Shown: one piece after another, positions 35,592 through 44,827 of the stretch
Numbering within the stretch: the first letter of the stretch is position 1
Layout of the letters: each line of letters opens with the position of its first letter
Translations under genes and position numbers: made by a program
Assembly (NCBI GenBank): GCA_009922685.1
Contig: RFVA01000001.1
Span: 1 to 64,000, forward strand
DNA length: 64,000 nucleotides
Source: Gammaproteobacteria bacterium
Lineage (GTDB): Bacteria; Pseudomonadota; Gammaproteobacteria; Methylococcales; Methylococcaceae
Direction: 5' to 3'
Notes under the pieces: generated by a model
The model's input: only the letters and a program-made list of their open reading frames with translations
Databases searched by the model: none
Told to the model about the DNA's origin: nothing

Positions 35592-36139
35592 TCTTGATCG
35601 GGTTCTTTCTTTTAGAGGGGCTATTAGCCCCTCTTGCCTGGTCATCGCCTTACGGCATCTTCATCAAGAGCGCTGAGTTCATAACCTCAGGAGATCTCAA
35701 GACATTATCCGCCGACATCGACTACCGGTTCACTCCCTCCACGATCACCGCACTGGAAGAAGGGATCCCATTAACCCTCTTGATTACTCTCAAGGTCAAA
35801 GATCCCGACCGTCTCTGGTTTCAGCAGCCCCTGATTGAGGACCAGCGCCGCATACAACTGCGCTATCAACCCCTAGCCAAATCTTTCCAAATTGCCGATC
35901 TAGGCAGTGGTGCGGTGCAAAACTTTGCAAGTTTTGCCACCGTTCTTGACACCTTAAGCCGACTCCGTGGCTGGAAGTTTGTGGGCCAATATGTCCTCGA
36001 GAAAGAGAAGTCCTATGATGCGATACTCCGGTTCAAGCTTGATATTGAATCCCTTCCATTACCCCTGAGGCTGGTCGCTTATCTCTCCCCCGAGTGGCAT
36101 CTTGAAACCGAACCGTACCAATGGCGCGTAGAACCCTAA
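35573..36139 (+). CDS. DUF4390 periplasmic protein
   Basis: 188 residues from the ATG 35573, overlapping the end of rsmB. A signal peptide of about 25 residues is followed by an all-beta domain matching DUF4390 (DIDYRFTPSTITALEEGIPLTLLI near 45-68 and a final region PLRLVAYLSPEWHLETEPYQW). It is regularly found between rsmB and ntrY in beta- and gammaproteobacteria and is presumed to serve the NtrY sensor, but this is context only. The ntrY start lies inside its last codons. Confidence 0.82.
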   Translation: MRSRRLILIGFFLLEGLLAPLAWSSPYGIFIKSAEFITSGDLKTLSADIDYRFTPSTITALEEGIPLTLLITLKVKDPDRLWFQQPLIEDQRRIQLRYQPLAKSFQIADLGSGAVQNFASFATVLDTLSRLRGWKFVGQYVLEKEKSYDAILRFKLDIESLPLPLRLVAYLSPEWHLETEPYQWRVEP

Positions 36140-38298
36140 GGCCACCGTTGACCCTGTCGATCATCGCCCTCTTCTTGGCGATCCTGGTGTCCTTGCACCT
36201 GATGAGTACGGCTACCCAAGACGCCTCTGAGCTTGGGGAGATGTATTCGAGTCTCGTCTTGACCAATGGCCTTGCGAGCCTGATCCTGCTGGGGTTGGTC
36301 GGCGCCAATATTTATTGGCTTGCAAGGCAATTAAGAAAAAAAGCCGCAGGATCCAATCTGACCTCGAGGATGATCTTTCTTTTCAGCCTCCTGAGTCTCG
36401 CGCCCGCCTCGATTGTTTTTTATTACTCGGTCCAGTTTCTGGATCGAAGCGTTGACAGCTGGTTCGATGTCAATGTCGACCAAGCCATGGACGATGCACT
36501 CGAATTAGGTCAAACCGCTCTCGATGAACGCATGCGCAATCTCCTCAAGGAGACCGAGCAGATTGCCCAACAACTGTCGACCTCCCCCATCTCCTTGTTG
36601 AGTATCCGTCTCGGGGAACTCAATGAAAACGAGGATGCCGATCTCACCCTCTTTACCCGACAAGGCCAAATCATCGGTTTCAATGGATCACAAACCGAGA
36701 CGATGACACCGAACCTGCCTGAAATCGGCATCATGGTTCAAGTGCGCCAAGGAAAGCCCTACATCGGGCTCGAGACCATCGGGCATGATGGCCTTCAGAT
36801 TCGTGCTGTCGTCTCGCTGATCGGCGAGGACGCGATCTTTCTGCAAGCTATTTATCGTATTCCAAGGCAATTGGCACAGTTGACCGACAGTGTTGAAGCG
36901 GCCTATCAACGTTACAAGGAACTGACCTTTCTCCGTCGATCGCTGAAATTTACCTTCACCTTGACGCTATCGCTGATCCTTCTTTTGAGTCTTCTGGCTG
37001 CAGTTTGGGCGGCTTTTCTCAGTATTCGGCGCATCGTAGAACCGGTAAGACTCCTTGCGGTGGGCACCCGGGCGATCGCCGATGGCGATTATGAAAAAAG
37101 ACTCCCGGTTAAAGACCGGGGAGAACTCGGTTTTTTAGTCGAATCCTTCAATACGATGACCGATAAAATTGCCCAAGCGAGGGACGAGGCACAGCAATCA
37201 AAATGGGTGGTAGAGCGACAACGTGCTTACCTTGAAACGGTCCTTGCCTCTCTCTCATCCGCGGTTTTAAGCCTTGACTCTGAACTCCGGGTATTAACGG
37301 CTAATCAATCAGCCAATCATATTTTGCACGCAGATTTTGAGCAGTACATTGGCTGGCCGCTGGCGGTGCTTTGTGGCGCCTACCCTCACATAGCCGAACT
37401 GATGACCCAACTTGAACCCTCCATGAAGAGCGAGTCCCCATCCTGGAAAATGGAACTGACCTTCAATAGCCCGACGGGACGTCAAGAACTCTTTTGCCGA
37501 GGCTCCTCACTCTATGGGGCTCAGGATCAGTACGAAGGACTCGTTTTAATCATTGATGATGTGACGGCTCTGATTCAGGCACAACGGAGCACGGCGTGGA
37601 GTGAAGTCGCACGCCGTCTCGCTCATGAAATTAAAAACCCGCTGACCCCAATCCAGCTCTCTGCCGAACGCCTTCGGCATAAACTGGCCAAAACGCTCGA
37701 GGGGCCGGATTTAGAGGTCCTCGAAAAATCAACCAGGACCATCGTTCAGCAAGTCGAGGCCATGAAAACCATGGTCAACGCCTTTGGGGAATATGCGAAG
37801 CCGTCCAACATTCAGCTGAGGCCGCTAAGGATCAATCCTCTTTTAGAAGAGGTGGTTGCACTCTACCCACCCAACGCCGGACTGAACGTTGAACTTCATT
37901 TAGACCCTGATCTCCCCGAGGTGCTTGGGGACCCGGTGAAACTGCGCCAGGTGATCCATAACCTCATCAAGAATGCAGCCGAAGCCATGCCGCAAGGACG
38001 ATCAGGTAAGATGACCATTGAAACCACCTTTGGGGTGGGCTTTGGAACCGGTCACATAACACTTCGCCTGTCAGATGATGGTCCCGGAATCGCCCCAGAC
38101 CAGGCGGAACGTATTTTTGAACCTTATGTGACCAGCAAGACTAAAGGAACCGGACTTGGACTTGCAATCGTTCGCCGAATCATCGAAGAATTAGGTGGAC
38201 AGATCAAACTCGATACGGCGTACCGCCATGGCGCCAGCTTCTTGATTACCTTGCCTGTGGCCCAACCTCCAACCGATGTGAATGATGAGCAGCGCTAA
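36121..38298 (+). CDS. ntrY: NtrY-type membrane sensor histidine kinase
   Basis: 725 residues. The N-terminus has three or four membrane segments (about 9-27, 42-62, 83-103 and 281-303) around a periplasmic sensing loop. Then come a HAMP linker (about 300-355), a PAS-like domain (about 370-480), the phosphoacceptor helix with H in RRLAHEIKNPLTPIQL, and the ATPase domain with N-box LIKNAAEAM, G1 SDDGPGIAP and G2 TKGTGLGLAI. It overlaps the DUF4390 gene by 19 bases and ntrX by 17 bases, so the three are one unit. Confidence 0.93.
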   Translation: MARRTLRPPLTLSIIALFLAILVSLHLMSTATQDASELGEMYSSLVLTNGLASLILLGLVGANIYWLARQLRKKAAGSNLTSRMIFLFSLLSLAPASIVFYYSVQFLDRSVDSWFDVNVDQAMDDALELGQTALDERMRNLLKETEQIAQQLSTSPISLLSIRLGELNENEDADLTLFTRQGQIIGFNGSQTETMTPNLPEIGIMVQVRQGKPYIGLETIGHDGLQIRAVVSLIGEDAIFLQAIYRIPRQLAQLTDSVEAAYQRYKELTFLRRSLKFTFTLTLSLILLLSLLAAVWAAFLSIRRIVEPVRLLAVGTRAIADGDYEKRLPVKDRGELGFLVESFNTMTDKIAQARDEAQQSKWVVERQRAYLETVLASLSSAVLSLDSELRVLTANQSANHILHADFEQYIGWPLAVLCGAYPHIAELMTQLEPSMKSESPSWKMELTFNSPTGRQELFCRGSSLYGAQDQYEGLVLIIDDVTALIQAQRSTAWSEVARRLAHEIKNPLTPIQLSAERLRHKLAKTLEGPDLEVLEKSTRTIVQQVEAMKTMVNAFGEYAKPSNIQLRPLRINPLLEEVVALYPPNAGLNVELHLDPDLPEVLGDPVKLRQVIHNLIKNAAEAMPQGRSGKMTIETTFGVGFGTGHITLRLSDDGPGIAPDQAERIFEPYVTSKTKGTGLGLAIVRRIIEELGGQIKLDTAYRHGASFLITLPVAQPPTDVNDEQR

Positions 38299-39658
38299 CA
38301 AAACCATTTTGGTGGTGGACGATGAACCCGATATCCGCCAGCTGTTACAGGACATCCTCGAAGATGAAGGGTTCACCGTGGCCGTTGCTGAAAATGCGGT
38401 GAAAGCACGTGAGGTGCGACTGGCTCAAAAGCCAGATCTTATCCTGCTCGATATCTGGATGCCGGATGAAGATGGCATCAGTCTCCTTAAAGACTGGCTC
38501 AAAGAGGACGGGGTTTGTCCCGTGATCATGATGTCAGGACACGGCACTGTCGAGACGGCTGTCGAAGCGACCCGGCTTGGGGCTTATGACTTCCTCGAAA
38601 AGCCGCTGTCGATGGCAAAACTTCTGGTGACCGTCGAGCGCGCGCTTGAAACCGCCCAGCTTCGGCGCGAAAACATTGGGCTCAAGCGCCGAATGGACGT
38701 CCCGGTAGAACCCATCGGCAAAAGCCTCATCATGGAAAAACTTCGGGATCAGGTTAAACGGCTCGCTCAACATGATGCCCGGGTCCTGCTGATCGGAGAG
38801 CCGGGCGCGGGCAAAGAGACACTCGCCCGTTTCCTCCATCATCATAGCCCAAGGCGTGAAGGGCCTTTTGTCGATGTGGGGGTCGGGACGATTGAAAGCA
38901 GTAATTCAGCGGTTGAATTCTTTGGCCGCGTCGATGGTGATCTCATTCAGCAAGGGCTATTGGAACAGGCTCATGGCGGCACGTTGTTTCTGGATGAAGT
39001 GGCTCACATGGAACCTGAAACCCAAGTCAGACTGATGAGCGCCCTCGAATCCAATTCGTTCTCAAGGGTTGGGGGGAGCGAGTTGATTCATGTCGACGTT
39101 CGGGTGATCGCATCAACCTGCCGCTCACTCGAAGATGAGGTCCGCAATGGACGGTTTCGGGCTGAACTTTATTACCTCCTGAACGTGGTCTCCTTAAGGG
39201 TTCCCTCACTCAGGGACCACAGTGAAGATATTCCGGATCTTCTGAAGTTCTATGTCGATTATTTTGTGAGCCGGGAGAAACTTCCGTTTCGTCGTTTTCC
39301 TGTCGCTGTCCAGAATTTCCTCCGAAATTACCCTTGGCATGGGAATATTCGCGAGCTTAAGAACCTGGTGCAACGTATCTTGATTTTAGGAAATGGTGAA
39401 GATGTCGAATTAGATGAGGTCAAGACCGCCGTTGGTGACTCTGTGGTTGAAATCAATCCACAGGCCGCGGAACAGCCGGACTTTTATAATCTCCCCCTCA
39501 AAGAAGCCCGTGAACACTTTGAAAAAGCCTACCTCGAATACCATCTCAATAAGTATTCCGGCAGTGTAGCCAGACTTTCAAGTGCCATTGGTCTTGAACG
39601 CACTCACCTCTATCGAAAACTCAATTCACTGGGTATTCGGTTTCGCGAGAAGCGTTAG
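38282..39658 (+). CDS. ntrX: NtrX-like response regulator without the GAFTGA loop
   Basis: 458 residues. The receiver domain is complete (acidic pocket D13-D14, phosphoacceptor D57, K107). The AAA+ domain has Walker A GEPGAGKET (172-180) and Walker B GGTLFLDEV. The segment between ELFG-equivalent EFFG (212-215) and GLLEQA is shortened and has no GAFTGA, the loop needed to contact sigma-54. The C-terminus is a Fis-type helix-turn-helix (VARLSSAIGLERTHLYRKLNSLGI). It probably regulates transcription without acting as a normal sigma-54 activator. A second ATG lies one codon in. Confidence 0.93.
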   Translation: MMSSANKTILVVDDEPDIRQLLQDILEDEGFTVAVAENAVKAREVRLAQKPDLILLDIWMPDEDGISLLKDWLKEDGVCPVIMMSGHGTVETAVEATRLGAYDFLEKPLSMAKLLVTVERALETAQLRRENIGLKRRMDVPVEPIGKSLIMEKLRDQVKRLAQHDARVLLIGEPGAGKETLARFLHHHSPRREGPFVDVGVGTIESSNSAVEFFGRVDGDLIQQGLLEQAHGGTLFLDEVAHMEPETQVRLMSALESNSFSRVGGSELIHVDVRVIASTCRSLEDEVRNGRFRAELYYLLNVVSLRVPSLRDHSEDIPDLLKFYVDYFVSREKLPFRRFPVAVQNFLRNYPWHGNIRELKNLVQRILILGNGEDVELDEVKTAVGDSVVEINPQAAEQPDFYNLPLKEAREHFEKAYLEYHLNKYSGSVARLSSAIGLERTHLYRKLNSLGIRFREKR

Positions 39659-39671
39659 CGACTTAAAAAAA

Positions 39672-40112
39672 TCAATCGCCGTGCCGGACGGCAAGGACGT
39701 CACAGTGGGCATGGTTAACGACCCCTGAAGCGGTCGAGCCTAACAACAGCCCAAGCCCATGACGACCATGAGAACCAACGATGATCAGGCCAGCTTTCAA
39801 CGCATCAGCCTTGTTGACAATCTCATTTTTGGGGCTACCCAGTTCAATATGGCAGTGGTCATCGTCGATGCCGTGATCTCGTGCAAATCCATGAAGACGC
39901 TTTCGAGCGTTTTCTAAAAGAACCTCCGTCAGATCGCCTTCAAAGGGCGATACCATCCCAAGATGGGTATCGAGCGGCATCAGATATTCGACCACATGAA
40001 TAACATGCAATGGGGCATCAAACTGTTGAGCCAACTCAAGAGCCTTTCGAAAGGCTTTGTTGCCGGTGGGCGAAAAATCATGCGCGACCAAGAGGGTCTT
40101 GTAGTGAATCAT
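39672..40112 (-). CDS. Universal stress protein, UspA family
   Basis: 146 residues of a single Usp domain. The nucleotide-binding motif G-x2-G-x9-G-S/T is present as GSHGRHGLGLLLGSTASGVV near the end, so it is probably an ATP-binding Usp. The N-terminus KTLLVAHDFSPTGNKAFRKALELA is typical. It is convergent with ntrX, with only 13 bases between the stops. Confidence 0.93.
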   Translation of the reverse strand: MIHYKTLLVAHDFSPTGNKAFRKALELAQQFDAPLHVIHVVEYLMPLDTHLGMVSPFEGDLTEVLLENARKRLHGFARDHGIDDDHCHIELGSPKNEIVNKADALKAGLIIVGSHGRHGLGLLLGSTASGVVNHAHCDVLAVRHGD

Positions 40113-40185
40113 GGCTATCTCCTTCAGCGTGACGGCATTTAGACCCTACCACCCTATGCTACAAACGCCAAGGTCATCAAGGTTT

Positions 40186-40686
40186 TTAACTACCGAATAG
40201 ATAACGGATCAGATCCATGCTGATCATGAGATAAAGAAACGCCACCCCAAGACCTGCGAAAGTGGGCCATCCCAACGCGATCTTTAATAGTTGCGCCAAT
40301 ATCAACTGACCCCAGATCATAAATCCAAGCATCGTGAGCGTCGTTAGGGGTTGAAGATCAGGCCAGATCGTTCCCAACAGAAACCAGGGAAAGGCAAAGA
40401 GACTGATCAGAGTATCAGAGCCAAACACCGCAGAGGCCGTCTGAAGGATGCGTTCAGGATGATGTCTGATGATGAGCAGCAGGACGATCAGGATCAGCAG
40501 CAGAATGTCGGCCACCAAAGACTTCAGCACGGCCTCGAATGGGCCTTGTTCAAGGGTCCCTAAAAGAAAAGATACCGACAGATTGAGCCCCAATGTAAGC
40601 CCCAGGAGGACCCTTGAGGCAGGGACATCCTGAGGCCCTTTCCTAAAAAGACAGACCGCCAGAAAGAGTCGAAAAAGGGGCTTCAT
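40186..40686 (-). CDS. Small polytopic membrane protein of unknown function
   Basis: 166 residues from the ATG 40686, which lies 7 bases after the yheS stop on the same strand. It has four or five hydrophobic segments (near 26-42, 58-78, 92-110, 117-135 and 140-160), including the very hydrophobic LLLILIVLLLII. No family was recognised with confidence. The arrangement loosely recalls Yip1-type proteins. Its tight spacing means it is co-expressed with the ABC-F gene. Confidence 0.6.
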   Translation of the reverse strand: MKPLFRLFLAVCLFRKGPQDVPASRVLLGLTLGLNLSVSFLLGTLEQGPFEAVLKSLVADILLLILIVLLLIIRHHPERILQTASAVFGSDTLISLFAFPWFLLGTIWPDLQPLTTLTMLGFMIWGQLILAQLLKIALGWPTFAGLGVAFLYLMISMDLIRYLFGS

Positions 40687-40693
40687 CTCTCGC

Positions 40694-42589
40694 TCAATCA
40701 ACGACCTCGGCCTGCTCAGACTCGAGATGTTCAAGCGCTTCAAGCCAATCAGCTTCATGGGTCTCAATCGCTTCATCAAGCAAGCGCTTCCTCTTCAAGA
40801 GGCCCTCCAGAGAATTCTGATCGGAGGCCTCATAAAGTGCGGGAGCGGCCATTTGCTCCTCTAACGACTGCCGCTCCAAGAGCGCCTTGTTCATCATGGA
40901 TTCCGCTTTTTCAATCCGGGTGGTCAACGATTTGACCTTTTTACGTCGCTCTTGATCGTCCTGCCGCGGCACCGGCTTTGTCGGCGGTGTCTTTGTCCTT
41001 AAGGAGCTTTGGAGGAGATGCCGATGTTGGCTGAGCCACCTTCGATAATCCTCAAGATCACCATCGAAGAGGGATACCGATCCATCAGCGATGAGATAAA
41101 GATCATCGGCCACCGTTCGTAGGAGGTAGCGGTCATGGGAGACCACGACCAACGCGCCTTCATATTCCTGAAGGGCAAGACTTAAAGCATCCCGTGTTTG
41201 AAGGTCGAGATGATTGGTTGGTTCGTCCAGCAACAGGAGATTGGGTTTCTGATAAATCAGCATGGCCAGCACCAGCCGTGACTTCTCACCCCCCGAAAAA
41301 GGGGCGATGGGTTCAAGCGCTCGATCACCCTGGAATCCGAAGCCGCCGAGATAATTCCTCAAGTCGCGTTCACTGGCCCTCGCATCGAGTTGTTGTAAAT
41401 GCCAGAGTGCGGTCTGCTCGGGTTCCAGCTGTTCCAGTTGATGCTGCGCAAAATAACCAATCTTAAGGTCCTGTGCGGGCAATCGCTCGCCGCTGAGGCT
41501 TGGAATGACGCCAGCCAACAACTTGATGAAGGTTGATTTCCCGGCCCCATTGGGACCCAAAAGACCAATCCGATCGCCGGGATTAATGGAGAGTGTCACC
41601 TCCTCAATAATCGGCTCCTGCCCATAACCAGCCGCAATACCATCAAGCTTTAGCAGGGGCGATGGTGATTTATCTGGCCGTTGAAAACTGAATTCGAGAA
41701 AAGTATCGGCCTGTGCTTGAGAAATCAGCACCATCCGGTCAAGGGCTTTCAGCCGACTTTGTACTTGACGCGCTTTAGTGGCTTGCGCTCTGAAGCGATC
41801 GACAAATCCCTGAATCCTTGCGAGATCCCGTTGTTGACGTTGGAAGGAAGCCTGCTGCTGCGCCAATATTTCTGCTCGGCGGGTTTCAAAGGCCGTGTAG
41901 TTCCCTGTATTGAGCTGTACTTTACCGTGTTCGATATGAAGAATCTGGGTCGCAAGATCATCAAGAAAATCACGGTCATGAGAAACCAGCAAGAGGGTTC
42001 CAGGGTAGCTCGATAGCCACTCCTGGAGCCAGATCACGGCATCAAGGTCGAGATGATTGGTCGGTTCATCAAGGAGGAGTATGTCAGAGCGACACATCAA
42101 CGCTTGCGCCACGTTAAGACGCACCCGCCAGCCCCCTGAAAAGGTGGCCACGGAGCGACTCTCATCCCCAGGCGTGAAACCGAGACCATGGAGCAGACGG
42201 GCCGCCCTCGAAGGCGCCTCATAGCCCCCAATAACGCCTAACTGCTCGTAGCAATGAGCGAGTGCCATACCATCCCCGTCCACTTCGGCGGCCGCAATCT
42301 GCCGTTCAATCGCGCGCAGTTCAGGGTCGCCATCAAGAACGTAATCGAGTGCCGACACATCGAGGGCGGGAGTTTCTTGGGCTACATGGGCAATTTCAAG
42401 TCCAACCGGGAGACTGAGATCACCCTTATCGGGCTGTAAGCTGCCTCGGATCAATTCGAAGAAACTCGACTTTCCAGCCCCATTAGAGCCGGTGATTCCA
42501 ATACGCTCCCCTTTATTCAACATAAACGAGGCATCCTCAAAGAGGACCCTGGTACCCCGCCGAAGCGTCAATGAACGCGCACTGATCAT
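40694..42589 (-). CDS. ABC-F ATPase, YheS type
   Basis: 631 residues with two ABC domains and no membrane segments. Each domain has Walker A (GSNGAGKSS and GPNGAGKST), signature (FSGGWRVRL and FSGGEKSRL) and Walker B (LLLDEPTNHLDL, twice). Between them is the P-site tRNA-interaction linker (about 235-290). A coiled-coil tail follows (about 530-631). The match to E. coli YheS runs along the whole length (QETPAL, DYVLDGD and LLHGLGF in the first domain). ABC-F proteins act on ribosomes to resolve stalls. The start has a good GGAG site. Confidence 0.93.
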   Translation of the reverse strand: MISARSLTLRRGTRVLFEDASFMLNKGERIGITGSNGAGKSSFFELIRGSLQPDKGDLSLPVGLEIAHVAQETPALDVSALDYVLDGDPELRAIERQIAAAEVDGDGMALAHCYEQLGVIGGYEAPSRAARLLHGLGFTPGDESRSVATFSGGWRVRLNVAQALMCRSDILLLDEPTNHLDLDAVIWLQEWLSSYPGTLLLVSHDRDFLDDLATQILHIEHGKVQLNTGNYTAFETRRAEILAQQQASFQRQQRDLARIQGFVDRFRAQATKARQVQSRLKALDRMVLISQAQADTFLEFSFQRPDKSPSPLLKLDGIAAGYGQEPIIEEVTLSINPGDRIGLLGPNGAGKSTFIKLLAGVIPSLSGERLPAQDLKIGYFAQHQLEQLEPEQTALWHLQQLDARASERDLRNYLGGFGFQGDRALEPIAPFSGGEKSRLVLAMLIYQKPNLLLLDEPTNHLDLQTRDALSLALQEYEGALVVVSHDRYLLRTVADDLYLIADGSVSLFDGDLEDYRRWLSQHRHLLQSSLRTKTPPTKPVPRQDDQERRKKVKSLTTRIEKAESMMNKALLERQSLEEQMAAPALYEASDQNSLEGLLKRKRLLDEAIETHEADWLEALEHLESEQAEVVD

Positions 42590-42632
42590 GGCGGACTCCT
42601 TTTAAACAAGGGGTCAGTCGTCTTCATGAAGA

Positions 42633-43154
42633 TCAAGCGACCCGGTCAATATGTTGCTCGGTCTCTTTGAAAAATTCGAGAATATCGCCTTTGATGACCG
42701 TCTTCCGGGGAATGATGATGGCAGAATCCATAGAAACAAAGATAAAGGCATAGTTCTTCCCCGCTTCAATCCTCAGAACATCCTTCCACTCAATCTTTGA
42801 TTCCCCGTCCTTACTCACTTCCACCAACTCCTTGGGTTCAATTTTGAGGGTGTATTGGCCAAGGACCCTGGCCTTGTCTTCATCACTGTAGAGTTGCTTT
42901 ACCTTCCGCCGGGCGTTCCAGGTCAGAAAGAAAGGAGCACCAAACCCCCATATCGCAGCGATCAAGCCAATCCAGCCGGCCGTCAGCGAATCTTGGTAAT
43001 AGAACCAGACGAACAATGCGATCATCGCCAGCATGCCTGGGATGGTGGCTTGATGGCGTTTAAGGGTCTTCTGAATCGACTCGGTTTTTTTTAGTTGATG
43101 ATCGTTAAAAGCCAAAAGGTCTTTTTCACGCAATTCGTACTGTATTTCGGTCAT
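42633..43154 (-). CDS. YcxB-like membrane protein
   Basis: 173 residues from the ATG 43154. Two membrane segments (about 37-53 and 58-75) are followed by a cytoplasmic PH-like beta domain (YTLKIEPKELVEVSKDGESKIEWKDVLRIE, cut here by a few residues, and SAIIIPRKTVIKGDILEFF). This layout matches the YcxB-like family. The function is not known. Upstream in-frame ATGs lack family similarity. Confidence 0.72.
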   Translation of the reverse strand: MTEIQYELREKDLLAFNDHQLKKTESIQKTLKRHQATIPGMLAMIALFVWFYYQDSLTAGWIGLIAAIWGFGAPFFLTWNARRKVKQLYSDEDKARVLGQYTLKIEPKELVEVSKDGESKIEWKDVLRIEAGKNYAFIFVSMDSAIIIPRKTVIKGDILEFFKETEQHIDRVA

Positions 43155-43349
43155 CTCGTTGATCTCTGCGTTGGGTGAAATAACCCTCGTAAGAGCGAGG
43201 ATAACCAAGGATTATACCCACTTGTTAGGAATGGATCCTGATCCTGGCCGGAGGTTGATGAGGACCGCCCACGGATGGAGCTTCACTATTGCGAACGGTT
43301 CTTGTTTGTATTACGATTCGCACATCGAATCAGATTATCGAGAAACCGT

Positions 43350-43553
43350 ATGTATATCTGCATCTGTACCGGCATCACCGACAGCGACATTAAGCGCTGT
43401 GTCGAACAAAAGGGGGTCGAGGATATCAAGGGGCTGAAGGCCGAATTAGGCGCTTGTGGTCAATGCGGCAAGTGCGTTCCTGAAGCGCGGCGTATTCTAA
43501 GTGCCTGCCAGGTTGAAAAGAGCTTCGAGAAGAGCGGCCGCAAGGCCGCTTGA
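43350..43553 (+). CDS. bfd: Bacterioferritin-associated ferredoxin
   Basis: A 67-residue BFD-like [2Fe-2S] protein. C4 and C6 (YICICTG) and C39 and C42 (GQCGKC) match the four ligands of E. coli Bfd; C36 is an extra cysteine. Bfd docks on bacterioferritin and delivers electrons that release stored iron. It is convergent with bfr, 59 bases away. A 6-bp inverted repeat (GATTCG at 43315, CGAATC at 43326) lies 19 bases upstream of the start. Confidence 0.9.
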   Translation: MYICICTGITDSDIKRCVEQKGVEDIKGLKAELGACGQCGKCVPEARRILSACQVEKSFEKSGRKAA

Positions 43554-43560
43554 ATCATAG

Positions 43561-43604
43561 CCAAGGAGGAGCCCTTGGAACCGGCCGCGCTGAAGGCTGG
43601 CCGG
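43561..43604. terminator. Tandem hairpins between bfd and bfr
   Basis: CCAAGG/CCTTGG (43561-43578, 6-base loop) and CCGGCC/GGCCGG (43581-43604) are two perfect 6-bp stems filling the gap between the convergent genes. No T-run follows either one, so they may act on both strands with the help of termination factors. Confidence 0.5.
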
Positions 43605-43612
43605 CTAGAGCA

Positions 43613-44077
43613 TTAGATCATGGACTGCTGATAATTCTCTTCGCCGATTCTGACGATCAGACCCAGTTGGGTCTCAATCCAGTCCACGTGCTCTTCTTCA
43701 CTGGACAAAATCGACTCGAACAGCTCCCTAGAGACAAAATCACCGACCTGCTCCGCGTGGACAATGGCTTCGCGTAGATCGGGTAACGCTTCTAACTCTA
43801 AGGCCAAATCGCACTCAAGGATCTCCCGGGTGTGCTCCCCGATCCGGATCTTACCCAGCTCCTGAAGATTCGGTAATCCCTCGAGGAAAAGAATCCGCTC
43901 AATCAAACGATCGGCGTGCTTCATTTCATCAATCGACTCGTGGTACTCCTTCTCATAGAGCTTGTGGAGGCCCCAGTTGGAAAACATTTTGGCGTGGAGA
44001 AAATACTGATTGATGGCCGTCAACTCATTGGCCAAAACCTTATTAAGGTGCTTGATGACTTTTTTATCGCCTTTCAT
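43613..44077 (-). CDS. bfr: Bacterioferritin
   Basis: 154 residues of a four-helix ferritin that stores iron in a 24-mer cage. All ferroxidase residues are present (E18, E51, H54, E94, E127 and H130), and M52, the axial heme ligand, is conserved in DEMKHAD. A TAGGAG ribosome site precedes the ATG. It pairs functionally with bfd. Confidence 0.96.
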   Translation of the reverse strand: MKGDKKVIKHLNKVLANELTAINQYFLHAKMFSNWGLHKLYEKEYHESIDEMKHADRLIERILFLEGLPNLQELGKIRIGEHTREILECDLALELEALPDLREAIVHAEQVGDFVSRELFESILSSEEEHVDWIETQLGLIVRIGEENYQQSMI

Positions 44078-44236
44078 GCCTTGTCTCCTAAGGGTTCAAA
44101 TCTTAGGCCATTGTAACTGAAGGACGTTTGCTCTGTTGCACAATCTCTTAAAGATCACGAGAATCCTCAAAACAAGATGACTTGGGGGATGTAACCTGAT
44201 TGAATCGACCCATCATCCTTCCATCGTCTTTTTCCG

Positions 44237-44827
44237 ATGATCTTCTACCTTCATGGCTTCAGATCCTCTCCAGATTCGCTGAAAGCAAGACAATTAAAGG
44301 CCGCACTCGAAGACCGAGGTCTTGAGGATCGGTGGTGGTGCGAACCTTTGCCGTTGAGTCCCTTGGAGGCCATTCAGCTCATTGAAAGCGAGCTTCAAAA
44401 GAGCTCAAGCCGGCCCCTTTTGGTCGGGAGTTCACTCGGTGGCTATTACGCCACTTACCTTTCAGAGCGCCACGGCGCGCCTGCTATTCTGGTAAATCCC
44501 GCCGCTAGAGCCTTTGATGCCCTAGCGCCCTGGGTGGGACCCCATCGTAATCTCTACACCGGGGTGGAGTTTGAGCTGACGCAACAACACATTGAAGAAC
44601 TACGCACGCTCTGGGTCCCCCATCTAGAACATCCAGAACGATTCTGGCTGATGGTCGAAACCGGGGATGAGGTGCTTGATGCCCGAGAGGCGATGGGACG
44701 CTATCAGGGCAGCCGACAAACGATCATCGAGGGGGGCGATCACAGCTTCCAACACTTTACTGATCTCATTGATGACATCATTGGGGTGGAACTGGGTACA
44801 AGTGCCACCCCCTGGCCCAAGATTTAA
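44237..44827 (+). CDS. YqiA/YcfP-family alpha/beta hydrolase
   Basis: 196 residues. It starts with the family motif IFYLHGFRSSPDSLKA and has the nucleophile elbow GSSLGGYYA (Ser around residue 64), an acid in the GDEVLDAREA region and the final histidine in GGDHSF. YqiA proteins are small esterases acting on short acyl esters. The gene ends 4 bases into the convergent Rieske gene. Confidence 0.87.
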   Translation: MIFYLHGFRSSPDSLKARQLKAALEDRGLEDRWWCEPLPLSPLEAIQLIESELQKSSSRPLLVGSSLGGYYATYLSERHGAPAILVNPAARAFDALAPWVGPHRNLYTGVEFELTQQHIEELRTLWVPHLEHPERFWLMVETGDEVLDAREAMGRYQGSRQTIIEGGDHSFQHFTDLIDDIIGVELGTSATPWPKI

